Positions 1 to 8,401 of a stretch of 64,000 nucleotides of DNA are shown one piece after another. A program made the position numbers and the translations under genes. The notes beneath the pieces are model-generated. The model was not told the DNA's origin, ran no database searches, and saw only the letters and a list, made by a program, of their open reading frames with translations. Numbering within the stretch: position 1 is the first letter of the stretch; every line of letters begins with the position of its first letter. The stretch is from GCA-003244245 sp963823755 (lineage in GTDB: Bacteria > Actinomycetota > Actinomycetes > Mycobacteriales > Pseudonocardiaceae): positions 62,001 through 126,000 of the forward strand of contig CAWGMP010000008.1 in the NCBI GenBank assembly GCA_963823755.1, read 5' to 3'.

Positions 1-678
1 CACCGCGAAACATCTCCACCACCACGGATACCCGCAGATCGAACTACATCTGATATTTATCGAGCCTGGACCGACACGCCCACACGTGTTACCAACCATC
101 ACACCACAACCGTCAACGACTCCCCGCAAACCGCGCGAGCAGCTCGATCGGCCACGTCGCCGCCGACGTCCGCGCCGGCAAGGCGACGGCCGGAAGCCTG
201 AAGGAGCAGTGGGCGCCGGTGAAGGACGCGGTGTCCGCGCTCTCGACGATCGCCGACCACCAGAGGGACGCGTTCAGCGTTGCGATCGTTCGTCGTGGTC
301 GAGCGTCAGCTCCCCGTCCGCGTCGTCGAGCGACCAGGATGCCCTGCAGCCCACGATGGAGCTGCAGGGCATCCTGGCGACCAGAGCTTCTCCGATTCCC
401 TTGCCCACCGTTCCAGGTCGGCGCACCAGCGAAGTTGGTCGGCGGATGCCTCGATAGCTCGCTGCAAGGGTCACCGCGCGGCACTTCACGCGCGGGACTG
501 CCCAAGTGACTGTTATTGAGAAATACCCACGGAGGCCACTTCTGCCTCCGGATACAGCTGCACCATGTGATCAAGCGGCTGACAGTGTCGGACGGCCGGT
601 GCTCGCGCTGGTGCTGTTACCTTCCCGGTGACGATCCAACCGGGGCTTTGCAAGACCGAGCCGGAGGGCGCACAACTC
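1..678. other. Region without a supported gene; strong hairpin inside
   Basis: No frame shows a recognisable protein. One plus frame is open from the window edge to 457, and another reads as an alanine-rich helix at about 120-300, so a decayed gene tail is possible. The only clear structure is a perfect inverted repeat at 334-377, listed separately. Confidence 0.4.
334..377. repeat. Perfect 16-bp inverted repeat, 12-nt loop
   Basis: The arms CCAGGATGCCCTGCAG (334-349) and CTGCAGGGCATCCTGG (362-377) are exact reverse complements separated by 12 nt. There is no T-tract on either side, so this is not a classical intrinsic terminator. It could be an operator, a transcript hairpin, or a relic of a mobile-element end. 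Confidence 0.75.
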
Positions 679-1404
679 GTGACCGAACCTGCACCCTGGA
701 TCGAGGACCGCTGGCCGATGGACGCCGCGAGGGTCCGGTCAATCGTGTTGGTGTTGCACGGGGGACAGGCCCGCAGCCCGACCACGGTTCGGCGGCGACC
801 GCAGTTGAGCTATCTACGGATGGTTCCCTTTGCTCGGTTGCTGCATCGGCGTGAGGGTGGGCGCGGGTTGTCGGTGCGCATCCTGAGGTACCGCTACCGG
901 GGGTGGGATGAGCCCCAGCTGCACCCGGTGCAGGACGCGAGGTGGGCATTGACCCAGCTTTATGACCAGCACTCGGATGCGTCGATCGTGTTGTTGGGGC
1001 ATTCGATGGGCGCTCGGGCGGCGCTACGGGTAGCTGATCACCCGGCGGTGACCGCGGTGTGTGCGTTGGCGCCGTGGATCTTAGACGATGAGCCGGTGCG
1101 TCAGCTGGCTGGGCGGTCGGTGCTCATCGCGCACGGAGACCGCGAACGCACGACCGATCCGCGGTTGTCCTACCGGTTTGCGGTGCGCGCCAAGCAGATC
1201 ACTTCTCGGGTGTGTCGTTTCGACGTGCTCGGTGATGGTCACGCGATGCTGCGCCGCGCCCACGACTGGTCCGAGCTGGCCGCCCGGTTCGTGGCCACTG
1301 AACTCAGACTGCGCAAACCCGACCCCGTCATTGAAGACGCAATGCATCGACCGGCTCCAGAGGGCCTTCGGGTGCCACTGCCGGCGATGAGCCAAGACAG
1401 ATGA
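679..1404 (+). CDS. Alpha/beta-fold hydrolase
   Basis: Predicted cytoplasmic serine hydrolase of the alpha/beta fold; the substrate is unknown. An early strand followed by an HGG oxyanion-type turn comes after residue 20. The nucleophile elbow GHSMG lies near residue 105, and GDGHAML near the C-terminus supplies the catalytic His. A likely acid is the Asp in the AHGDRE segment. About 241 residues is normal for a compact lipase/esterase-like family. GTG at 679 was chosen because GGAGGG lies about 10 nt upstream; longer (628) and shorter (ATG 718) starts are possible. It stands alone, with no clear operon partner. Confidence 0.75.
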   Translation: MTEPAPWIEDRWPMDAARVRSIVLVLHGGQARSPTTVRRRPQLSYLRMVPFARLLHRREGGRGLSVRILRYRYRGWDEPQLHPVQDARWALTQLYDQHSDASIVLLGHSMGARAALRVADHPAVTAVCALAPWILDDEPVRQLAGRSVLIAHGDRERTTDPRLSYRFAVRAKQITSRVCRFDVLGDGHAMLRRAHDWSELAARFVATELRLRKPDPVIEDAMHRPAPEGLRVPLPAMSQDR

Positions 1405-1751
1405 TGGTGACTTCGCCCTCTAGCCGTCTGACCATCGAAAGCGTCTGCTCATCGGCATGCAGACGTCACCCGCTCATGCGTCGCAGACGGGATACGGATC
1501 GCGACTCCTATCCGTAGCGGCAGAGAAGGGACTCGCACACCGGAGAAGCATGAACACCCAGGTCAGCGGCCTGGGCGTTCCTCGGCGGAGGTACTTACCG
1601 CTTACTCACACTCGACGCAAGCTGCTGGCCTCTCGACGATCTACGAAGGCAGCACCGGCCGCGAGGCATTCGTAGCCGCTCATGCCCGGCGTTCACCGCG
1701 CACAGCGGCAGAAGAGGACATTGCACCCGGCGACTTGGGACTTGCCGAACG
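1405..1751. other. Intergenic stretch, nothing recognised
   Basis: Only short overlapping open frames of unlikely composition are present. I see no RNA gene, repeat or convincing promoter here. Confidence 0.4.
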
Positions 1752-2096
1752 CTACGGGGTTTGATGAGTGCGGCGAGCGGCAGGTCGGCGGTGGCATCCG
1801 CTGCGGTGGTCTGACTTGGCACCAGAAACGTGCACTGGCCGCGCCGTGGACAGCATGTCTGAGGCCGCCAGCGACGTGTGCCATGACGAGCCCGCCGACG
1901 GGCCGGGCATCACCACGGTGCCGCCGACGCTGATCTCAGCGTGCAGGATCCGCCCGTGGGGACCGGCGATCCGGAACAGCTCTGTCGCCGACAGGGCGCG
2001 CTGGTAGAACTCGATCGCCGCCGACGCGTCGTCGAGCATGATGTGCGCGATGACAGTGTGCCGGTAGCGTTCTGGCGATGTGGCAGGTGATGTCAC
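1752..2096 (-). pseudogene. Truncated VOC/glyoxalase-family protein (PhnB-like)
   Basis: The first 80 or so residues read as the N-terminal half of a vicinal-oxygen-chelate protein. They include the typical AAIEFYQRAL helix, the E-L-F-R-I strand, and HAEISVGGTVVMPGP. The rest, from about + position 1855 downwards, is Arg/His-rich and does not continue the second beta-alpha-beta-beta-beta module, and I could not find that module in another frame. A functional member needs both modules, so this is probably a 3'-truncated gene. The adjacent gene is also broken, which fits a decaying flank. Confidence 0.6.
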
Positions 2097-2224
2097 GGTT
2101 GACTCCTGGTCGCGAGGTGAGACTGGTTCATGGTTTCGACCATGCGCTCGCTTCCCCTCAGCACCCCGCCCGGTAACGGATCCTCGACTGGGACGGAGTC
2201 GGTTGTCGGGGTTCGCGGCGCAGG

Positions 2225-2743
2225 TTACGTGGTGACGCGCAGGAATTTCTCGAGCGCCTCATTGAATTCGTCGGGTTCTTCGAGGTTGGGATAGTGGGCG
2301 GTCCCGTCGATGGTGTGGGTTGTCCCGTGGGGCACAGGATCTGCAGCACCCAAGGATCGCGGAAGTCTGGGGCACTGGTGCCGGCGCCGCTGATCACGAG
2401 CGCCTCGACGAGGTCGGGTACTCGACGGCAGTGTCAACCGCGGTCCCGGCACCCATCGAAAGCCCGACGAGGGTGGCTCGCGGGATGCCCAGGTGCCGCA
2501 GGAGCTCGACGAGGTCGTCGGCGTGCCGGTACGGGGAGGTCGGGGTGGAGGATCGGCCGTGGCCGCGCGTATCGGGCGCGATGACTCGGTACCGCCGGCT
2601 GAGTGCCTCGACCTGCGGATCTCACAGCGGTGGTCGAGCGCACCGCCGTGGAGCAGGACGACGGGGCGACCGGACCCTTGCCTGCGGTAGGCCAGGTGTC
2701 CGTCGGTGATCGAAACGGTCTGGAGCGCTGTCGAATCAGACAT
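2225..2743 (-). pseudogene. Alpha/beta hydrolase pseudogene with several frameshifts
   Basis: Joined over three frames the sequence gives a hydrolase: LLHGGALDHR, then RYRVIAPDTRGHGRS, then the nucleophile elbow VGLSMGAG, then LVEALVISGAG, and finally EEPDEFNEALEKFLRV at the C-terminus. Frame changes are needed near 2620, 2415 and 2330. The lid region is also missing between GAGTSAPDF and the His-containing C-terminal segment (HGTTHTIDG). The product cannot be made as one chain, so this is a pseudogene. Start ATG at 2743. Confidence 0.8.
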
Positions 2744-2890
2744 GACAATCAGGCTGTCATCTTCCCGGATGCATCTTTGCTTCCGGCCTGCGATCGGCGC
2801 CACGGACCGCAGGAGCGGGACCCTCAGCCGGGACAGGACATGCTATCGGCGGCATGGCGCTGGCGGACTGGGTGACGCCGTCGTACCGTG

Positions 2891-3502
2891 CTATACCTCG
2901 TCCAGCAGGACCACTTCGCGTTCGGGGTCGTGCGGGATGATGGGCAGTCCTGAGACGAGGTAGTCGGCCCGACGGGGAGCACCATCGTCGGCGAAGAATG
3001 TGTCCTCGGCCCGCATCCACTCCGTCCATAAGGGGCGTCGTTGCGCACCGTCTCGTGCCACCCCCCGCCGCAACCGCTCGGATCGCGGAGCGTGCACCCA
3101 CAACGCCATCGTCAACGTGTGGGTAATAGCGCGCCGGGAACACGAGATCCCCTCGACGATCACCAGCTCGGCGGGCGGGATCTGGACCCAACCGTTCAGA
3201 CTCTCGCCGAGTGGGTCCTGGGCCCAGTCCCGTACGCGGTAGCGTGCGCCCCCTCCGGCTAACACCGGCCGTAACGCCTCGCGCTCCAACCGGTCCCACC
3301 ACCGGTCGAGGTCGTGCCAGGACAAGAAGTCATCGACCCGCACCACAGGCACGTCGCCACAGACGGCGGCGAGCGCTTGTGCCAACGTGGACTTCCCGGC
3401 ACCACCGCATCCATCAATCGCGACCAGACGAGTCGGCGTCGGGCTCGCGCGGGCCCTGATCTCCCGGACGAGGGCAGCCAAGCTATAGGGACGCTCACTC
3501 AT
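2891..3502 (-). CDS. Uridine kinase-like P-loop kinase
   Basis: Predicted cytoplasmic NTP-dependent kinase of the uridine/pantothenate kinase-like group, 203 residues. A Walker A motif GCGGAGKST sits at residues 31-39 after a short helical lead. It is followed by VVRVDDFL (catalytic-acid region) and VIVEGISCSRR (a Walker B-like strand). The exact phosphate acceptor cannot be read from the sequence. It lies alone on the minus strand next to pseudogenes. ATG at 3502 is the only start that leaves the P-loop at the usual place. Confidence 0.75.
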   Translation of the reverse strand: MSERPYSLAALVREIRARASPTPTRLVAIDGCGGAGKSTLAQALAAVCGDVPVVRVDDFLSWHDLDRWWDRLEREALRPVLAGGGARYRVRDWAQDPLGESLNGWVQIPPAELVIVEGISCSRRAITHTLTMALWVHAPRSERLRRGVARDGAQRRPLWTEWMRAEDTFFADDGAPRRADYLVSGLPIIPHDPEREVVLLDEV

Positions 3503-4039
3503 CGTCGAAACCCTACTTACGTCCCGGCAGACGATCGGGCTGCGGGACGATGGCCGGTGGGAGAGTCGTCCAGAAGGATCGGGGCATGGTACCCTTGATC
3601 ATGATCTGCGGTTCGTACAATGACACAGTTCTCACAATAAAACCGCAGGTCACAGGTAGTGATGGACCTAACGTGCCAGCATAAGAACCAAACCCTGCTG
3701 GTTGAAGGGCCTGAGATCAGGGTTCGTCCTGTGGGCACGGACCACAGACGGCTCATCACTAGGTTGATTCTGCGGCAGAGGGAAGCGCCAGACGGCGATC
3801 TGGTGAACTGTTCGACTCACACACGATCCCACCACAACCGTTTATCGGGCAGGGAAGTCAACGTTATCAGCACAGCGGTAGTGCTGGATTCTTGAGCTAA
3901 GCTACCTGAGGCTGGCGCTGGTCAACGTTGCCACCAATACAAGTCGGTGGCTCAAGGTGACCACCTACCACCCTATGCAGAACTTTTAGTGCTGCGATGC
4001 AAGGATCAATGATAAGTTCACCAAGAGAGGAAGCATGTC
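3503..4039. other. AT-richer intergenic region with one repeat copy
   Basis: No gene recognised. The base composition is clearly less GC-rich than the flanks from about 3590 onward. It carries the first of two copies of a 58-bp repeat (3596-3653). The RBS AGAGGAAG of the next gene lies just before 4040. Confidence 0.5.
3596..3653. repeat. 58-bp repeat, copy A, with inverted ends
   Basis: Aligns without gaps to 5220-5277. The ends CTGCGGTT (3606-3613) and AACCGCAG (3641-3648) are perfect inverted repeats around a 27-nt core. The two copies are in direct orientation and bracket the low-GC gene at 4040 and the broken GNAT gene. Confidence 0.7.
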
Positions 4040-4558
4040 ATGTCTTTGGATCACATAGAGTGCGCACAGCGGACAATACGGGAAATTCAGTACATCACGA
4101 TCGCGACAATCTGCACACACAACGATAGTCAGCCAATGAGTCAACCGTGGAACAGTCCGGTGTACTCGGCATTCGATCATGATTATAATTTTTATTGGGT
4201 TTCAGATCGCCACAGTCAACATTCGAAAAACATTCGGGAGAACCCTCATATATTCCTTGCTATCTACAACTCCACGATTCCCGAGGGGGCAGGAGCAGGC
4301 AGGGGAGTTTACATCCAGGCACAAGCAAGAGAGCTATCTGATTTCGAAGAGATTGCCCATGCCCACCAACTTCTAGCACGCAGGGTAGAAAAAACATCCT
4401 GCGCTCCAGAAAATTTCCTCGACGACATGCCTCGACGTATTTACCAAGCAGTACCAGAACGAGCTTGGGTCAACGACAATGGTGACCGAAACGGGCGCTT
4501 TATCGACATCCGCATTGAGATTGACCTTGCCTTACTCCGCAGCCAAGCAAAAGATTAA
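4040..4558 (+). CDS. Pyridoxamine 5'-phosphate oxidase-like flavin-binding protein
   Basis: 172-residue protein resembling the split-barrel FMN-binding (PNPOx-like) family. The order is an N-terminal helix, strands YITIATIC and PWNSPVYSAF, then FYWVSDRHSQHSKNI. In this family the last segment is the phosphate/FMN-contacting region. IFLAIYNS and VYIQAQARELSD follow. It probably uses FMN or F420 in a redox reaction; the substrate is unknown. ATG 4040 follows an AGAGGAAG RBS. Codon use and GC are much lower than the neighbours, which suggests lateral acquisition. A GNAT fragment follows immediately. Confidence 0.75.
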   Translation: MSLDHIECAQRTIREIQYITIATICTHNDSQPMSQPWNSPVYSAFDHDYNFYWVSDRHSQHSKNIRENPHIFLAIYNSTIPEGAGAGRGVYIQAQARELSDFEEIAHAHQLLARRVEKTSCAPENFLDDMPRRIYQAVPERAWVNDNGDRNGRFIDIRIEIDLALLRSQAKD

Positions 4559-4604
4559 CCTGCCCTTTCGACTTATAATCACACTCACTTGTCCATCCCT
4601 ACCA

Positions 4605-5039
4605 CTCAACCAGCAGGCGACCATCGACGACCGGCTGCGCCAGTGGTACGGATCCCGCAACCACCAGACCGACCGACTCGACCTCGCGGTCCTCGACAAC
4701 GCCACCGTGCTCTGCGTGGGCGAAGTCGTGCTGAGCCAGTGGGACGAGGCCAACGACAGCTGCAACCTCCGCATTCTCCTCGGTCCCACCGGACGCAACC
4801 GCGGCCTCGGGACCGAAGCCACCCGGCTCATGCTCGGGCATGCTTTCACCGTGCTGGGCCTGCACCGGGTCTCCTTGGAGGTCTATGCCGTTAACCCCCG
4901 AGCACAGCACGTCTATGAGAAGGCTGGCTTCACGGTGGAGGGCATCAAGCGTGACGCGCTGCGGTTCGACGGCCAACGAGTGAACGCGGTCATGATGTCC
5001 ATCCTGGCGCACGAATGGACCGCGCCGTACATGCCGTAG
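4605..5039 (+). pseudogene. 5'-truncated GNAT acetyltransferase (RimJ/RimL type)
   Basis: Reads as the C-terminal two thirds of a GNAT protein: VLCVGEVVLSQWD, the acetyl-CoA-binding loop GRNRGLGTEATRLML, LHRVSLEVYAVNPRA and YEKAGFTVEG. The N-terminal strand-helix that starts such proteins is absent. The open frame instead runs back into the end of the low-GC flavoprotein, with no plausible start at the homology boundary. GC content jumps sharply near 4600, so a recombination junction probably removed the 5' end. An RNA from the upstream gene could still be translated here. Confidence 0.65.
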
Positions 5040-5219
5040 ACCTCAGCCGAACATTCTCATCTCGGCAGACGAGCACATCTCCGTTCCAGGTGTTAGAGTC
5101 CCGCTGGCCTGCCACCAGGGTGGTGCGGTGATCAAGAACGCTGTCCGACGCGGCTTGACGCCGGGCCACCACTGCCCTCCTTCGCGGCTCAAACCTGAAC
5201 AAGCGACCGCAACCGATCC

Positions 5220-5277
5220 TGATCATGGCCTGCGGTTCGCACACCGGCCCAGTTGCCACAACAAAGCCACAGGTCAA
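5220..5277. repeat. 58-bp repeat, copy B
   Basis: Gap-free match to 3596-3653, in the same orientation. Its inverted ends CTGCGGTT (5230-5237) and AGCCACAG (5265-5272) carry two mismatches. It lies just before the tRNA-Leu gene. Confidence 0.7.
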
Positions 5278-5283
5278 ACGCTA

Positions 5284-5369
5284 TGGTGGGCGAGGGGGGA
5301 GTTGAACCCCCACGTCCTTACGGACACACGGACCTGAACCGTGCGCGTCTGCCATTCCGCCACTCGCCC
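5284..5369 (-). tRNA. tRNA-Leu (anticodon CAG)
   Basis: On the minus strand the acceptor GGGCGAG (5369-5363) pairs with CTCGCCC before an encoded CCA (5286-5284). The anticodon loop TTCAGGT gives CAG, read as leucine. A class II variable arm (TGTCCGTAAGGACG) and a T-loop GGTTCAACTCC follow. Length is 86 nt including CCA. It reads away from the fhaA operon. Confidence 0.93.
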
Positions 5370-5500
5370 AAGTGACCGCGGCAGCCTAGCATGCACACTC
5401 GCCGACGCTCTGATGCAGCAGACTCGACCGGCTGGCTGTCCCGGATACGATCGGGGGAGCCCATCAGCAGGGTCTGGCAGAGCTAGGGAAGGAGGTCGCC

Positions 5501-6484
5501 ATGGGCAAGGCGCAGCGATTCGAGCGTCGGCTACAGGGTATGGTCGGTGACGCCTTCGCGAGGGTCTTCGGGGGTAACGTGGTGCCGCAGGAGGTGGCGC
5601 AGGCGCTCCAGCGTGAGGCTGACGACAATGCACGTCCACTCGCGGGGGGGCGGGTGCTCGCGCCCAATCGTTACACCGTGAGACTCGGGACGACCGACTA
5701 CGACCGGCTGGCAGGCGACGAGCAGCGGGTGATCCGGATGCTCAACGGCTGCATCCAGAGCTATCTCGCTGAGCAGTCCTGGGATGTCTACGGGGATGTC
5801 GTCGTGGCTCTGAAGCGGTCCGGGAGCCTGCACACGGGGCAGTTCCGCACCAGCTCGTCAGTCGATCCCGATACACCGCAACCTCGTACCGCAGGAGACC
5901 GACCCATGAGCCAGCACCAGGGCGAGCGCGCCGGTGACGCCCAGCGCGGCCAGTATCGTCACGACATCGCATCCAGCGCTGCGCCGGATCACGGCTGGTC
6001 ATCTGGCGGTTATGAGCCCAGGGACGCCCAACACGCCCAGGAACGGGACCTCCAGGACGGCCATGACCAGGGTGGCGGCTACCAGCCGGGCTACAGTCAA
6101 GCAGGCTACGGTTACGGCAACGGTCGGCAACTCCCCGACCAGGCACTCCTCAGCCAGAGCTACGACGGCCAGAGCTACGACGCGAATTACGGGCAGCTTT
6201 CGGCCTCGCTCACCCTCGATGACGGGTCCGACCGGCACTATCAGTTGACGGAGGGGAGCACTGTCGTGGGTCGCGGTCAGGACGCCCAGTTCCGGCTGCC
6301 CGATACCGGTGTGTCCCGCCGGCATCTGGAAATCACCTGGGACGGCCGGACAGCGGTGCTTGCCGACCTCGGGTCCACCAATGGCACGACGGTCAACGGC
6401 ACTCCGGTTCAGACCTGGCAGCTCGTCGACGGCGATGTGGTACGGGTTGGGCAGTCCCAGCTCGTCTTCCGCACCCAGGGTTGA
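5501..6484 (+). CDS. fhaA: FHA-domain protein FhaA (DUF3662 plus FHA)
   Basis: Phosphothreonine-binding adaptor. In mycobacteria FhaA is recognised by PknB and helps control peptidoglycan synthesis. Residues 1-120 are the DUF3662 N-terminal domain (GKAQRFERRLQGMVG...). A long Gly/Gln/Tyr-rich linker (about 130-230) follows, then an FHA domain near 235-325 with VVGRG, SRRHLEI and the signature DLGSTNGT. Length 327 is typical for Pseudonocardiaceae-type FhaA; the Tyr/Gly linker is low complexity. GGAAGGAGG precedes ATG 5501. It is the first gene of the pstP-rodA-pbpA-pknB locus. Confidence 0.93.
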   Translation: MGKAQRFERRLQGMVGDAFARVFGGNVVPQEVAQALQREADDNARPLAGGRVLAPNRYTVRLGTTDYDRLAGDEQRVIRMLNGCIQSYLAEQSWDVYGDVVVALKRSGSLHTGQFRTSSSVDPDTPQPRTAGDRPMSQHQGERAGDAQRGQYRHDIASSAAPDHGWSSGGYEPRDAQHAQERDLQDGHDQGGGYQPGYSQAGYGYGNGRQLPDQALLSQSYDGQSYDANYGQLSASLTLDDGSDRHYQLTEGSTVVGRGQDAQFRLPDTGVSRRHLEITWDGRTAVLADLGSTNGTTVNGTPVQTWQLVDGDVVRVGQSQLVFRTQG

Positions 6485-6563
6485 GGTCCCAGAATTGATG
6501 GCTACACGTTAATGCCCATGAACAGCATTGACCACCACGCGATCTAGCAGAGACGAACCGAGC

Positions 6564-7019
6564 GTGCCGGAGCTGGTACTGCAGCTGACCAGAGCGGGCT
6601 TCCTTCTCCTGCTCTGGGTGTTCGTGCTGGCAGCGCTGCGGATCGTGCGCTCTGACCTGTCCGCGGCGTCGGGGCTGCGGGCCAGTCTCCCGATGTCTCG
6701 CCGCGGTGCTCGCGCGGAGCGCAACCGGACGCCCCGCCAGCTGGTGGTCACCGCGGGTGGGCTGGCGGGCACCCGGCTCTCGTTGGACGGCAGACCCATC
6801 CTCATCGGCCGTGCCGATGACTCCACGCTGGTGCTCGATGACGATTACGCGTCCACTCGGCATGCCCGCCTCGGCTTCCAGGGTGGAGACTGGTTCCTGG
6901 AGGATCTGGGCTCCACCAACGGCACTTACTTGGACCGAGCTAAGGTCACCGGACCTACCCGGGTTCCCCTTGGGGTCCCGATCCGCATCGGCAAGACGGT
7001 GATCGAGCTGCGCTCATGA
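6564..7019 (+). CDS. fhaB: FHA-domain membrane protein FhaB (FipA)
   Basis: 151 residues when started at GTG 6564. There is one N-terminal membrane helix (about residues 9-27, LTRAGFLLLLWVFVLAALRI), a short basic linker, and a C-terminal FHA domain. The FHA domain shows ILIGRADDS, STRHARL and the signature EDLGSTNGTYLD. In mycobacteria FhaB/FipA binds phosphorylated division partners. The upstream in-frame ATG at 6528 would add a hydrophilic stretch before the helix and is less likely. The stop overlaps the start of pstP by four bases, so translation is coupled. Confidence 0.92.
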   Translation: MPELVLQLTRAGFLLLLWVFVLAALRIVRSDLSAASGLRASLPMSRRGARAERNRTPRQLVVTAGGLAGTRLSLDGRPILIGRADDSTLVLDDDYASTRHARLGFQGGDWFLEDLGSTNGTYLDRAKVTGPTRVPLGVPIRIGKTVIELRS

Positions 7020-8401
7020 CTCTGGTCCTCCGCTACGCAGCCCGAAGTGACCGCGGCCTGGTCCGGCAGAACAACCAGGACGCGGTGTACGCGGGTCCGC
7101 GCCTGTTGGCGCTGGCCGATGGGATGGGCGGGCACGCGGCCGGCGAGATAGCGTCCAAAGCCGTCATCGCGGCTTTCGTCCCACTCGACGACGACGAACC
7201 GGGCAACGACCTGCTCGACCAGCTGCACGAGGCCACTCTCGCGGGTAACGCCGCAATCACCGAGCTGGTCCGCGAGGACCCCGAACGGGAGGGCATGGGC
7301 ACCACGCTGACCGCGTTGCTGTTCGGCGGGAACAAGATCGGTTTGGTCCATGTCGGCGACTCCCGCGCTTACCTACTCCGCGAAGGCGCGTTCAGTCAGA
7401 TCACCCACGACGACACCTTCGTCCAGTCTTTGATCGACGAGGGCCGGATCTCCGAGCACGAGGCCAGCCATCATCCGCAGCGTTCGTTGCTGCTCAAGGC
7501 GCTCACCGGGCACGAGGTGGAGCCCTCGCTCACCGTCCGGGAGGCCTTCGCCGGGGACCGCTACCTGCTGTGCTCGGATGGGCTTTCCGGCGTGGTCAGC
7601 GCTGAGACCCTGGCCGAGGGGTTGACGATCGCCGACCCGCGGGCCTGTGCCGACCGTCTCATCGAACTGGCCCTCAAAGGTGGCGGGCCGGACAACATCA
7701 CCTGCATCGTGGCCGATGTGGTGGACGTCGAGTACGGCGAGAACGAGCCCATCATCGGCGGGGCGGCAGGTGATGGTGTCGAGGAACCGCAGCCCGACTC
7801 GGCGGCCTCCCGGGCCGCGACAACGACCCTGCCACGACCGGAACCCAAGAGGATCGAACCATTGGTTGTCGACCCCCAGCTGCGCCGGCGCAAGCAACGG
7901 CGCGCGCTGATCGGCCTGGCGGCGCTCGCCGTGCTGGTCGCCGTCGTCGCGGCGATCGGTTCGATCCTGGTGCTCGGCCAGTACTACGTGGCGGCCGAAA
8001 GCAACGGTGAGGTGGCCGTCTACCAAGGCGTCCGAGGCGAGTTCCTCGGTCTCCCGCTGCACACCTGGTCCGAAGGCAGCTGCCGGGATGGTGCGCGGGG
8101 CTGCGAGACGATGTTCCTGCGCGACCTGCAACCGTACGCGCGCACCAACGTGCGCCGCGGGATGATCAGCAACAGTGGGTTGAACGGTGCTCGCGAGATC
8201 ATCGGTCGGTTGCGCACCAATGATCTGCTGCCGTTGTGCCCGCGAGCCGGCACCGGAACCGCCGGCGAGGTGTTGCCTGCGCCGTCCCCGGTCGTGACGG
8301 ACACTCCGACCACGAGCACCCCTACCACACCCACGACCACAGGCACGCCACTGCCGGAGAAGCCCTCGGAACCCGGAGTGGACTGCCGGACGGTGAACTG
8401 A
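7016..8401 (+). CDS. pstP: PP2C-family Ser/Thr phosphatase PstP
   Basis: Membrane-anchored metal-dependent phosphatase that reverses phosphorylation by PknB-type kinases. The cytoplasmic PP2C domain (about 1-240) has D22, the metal-binding DGMGGH at 35-40, GMGTT, HVGDSRAYL, the CSDGLSG motif and GGPDNITC. A linker leads to one transmembrane helix near residues 300-320. A short extracytoplasmic region with two Cys and a Thr/Pro-rich tail follows. The 461-residue length is normal. It overlaps fhaB (ATGA), and its TGA shares a base with the ATG of rodA. Confidence 0.95.
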   Translation: MTLVLRYAARSDRGLVRQNNQDAVYAGPRLLALADGMGGHAAGEIASKAVIAAFVPLDDDEPGNDLLDQLHEATLAGNAAITELVREDPEREGMGTTLTALLFGGNKIGLVHVGDSRAYLLREGAFSQITHDDTFVQSLIDEGRISEHEASHHPQRSLLLKALTGHEVEPSLTVREAFAGDRYLLCSDGLSGVVSAETLAEGLTIADPRACADRLIELALKGGGPDNITCIVADVVDVEYGENEPIIGGAAGDGVEEPQPDSAASRAATTTLPRPEPKRIEPLVVDPQLRRRKQRRALIGLAALAVLVAVVAAIGSILVLGQYYVAAESNGEVAVYQGVRGEFLGLPLHTWSEGSCRDGARGCETMFLRDLQPYARTNVRRGMISNSGLNGAREIIGRLRTNDLLPLCPRAGTGTAGEVLPAPSPVVTDTPTTSTPTTPTTTGTPLPEKPSEPGVDCRTVN

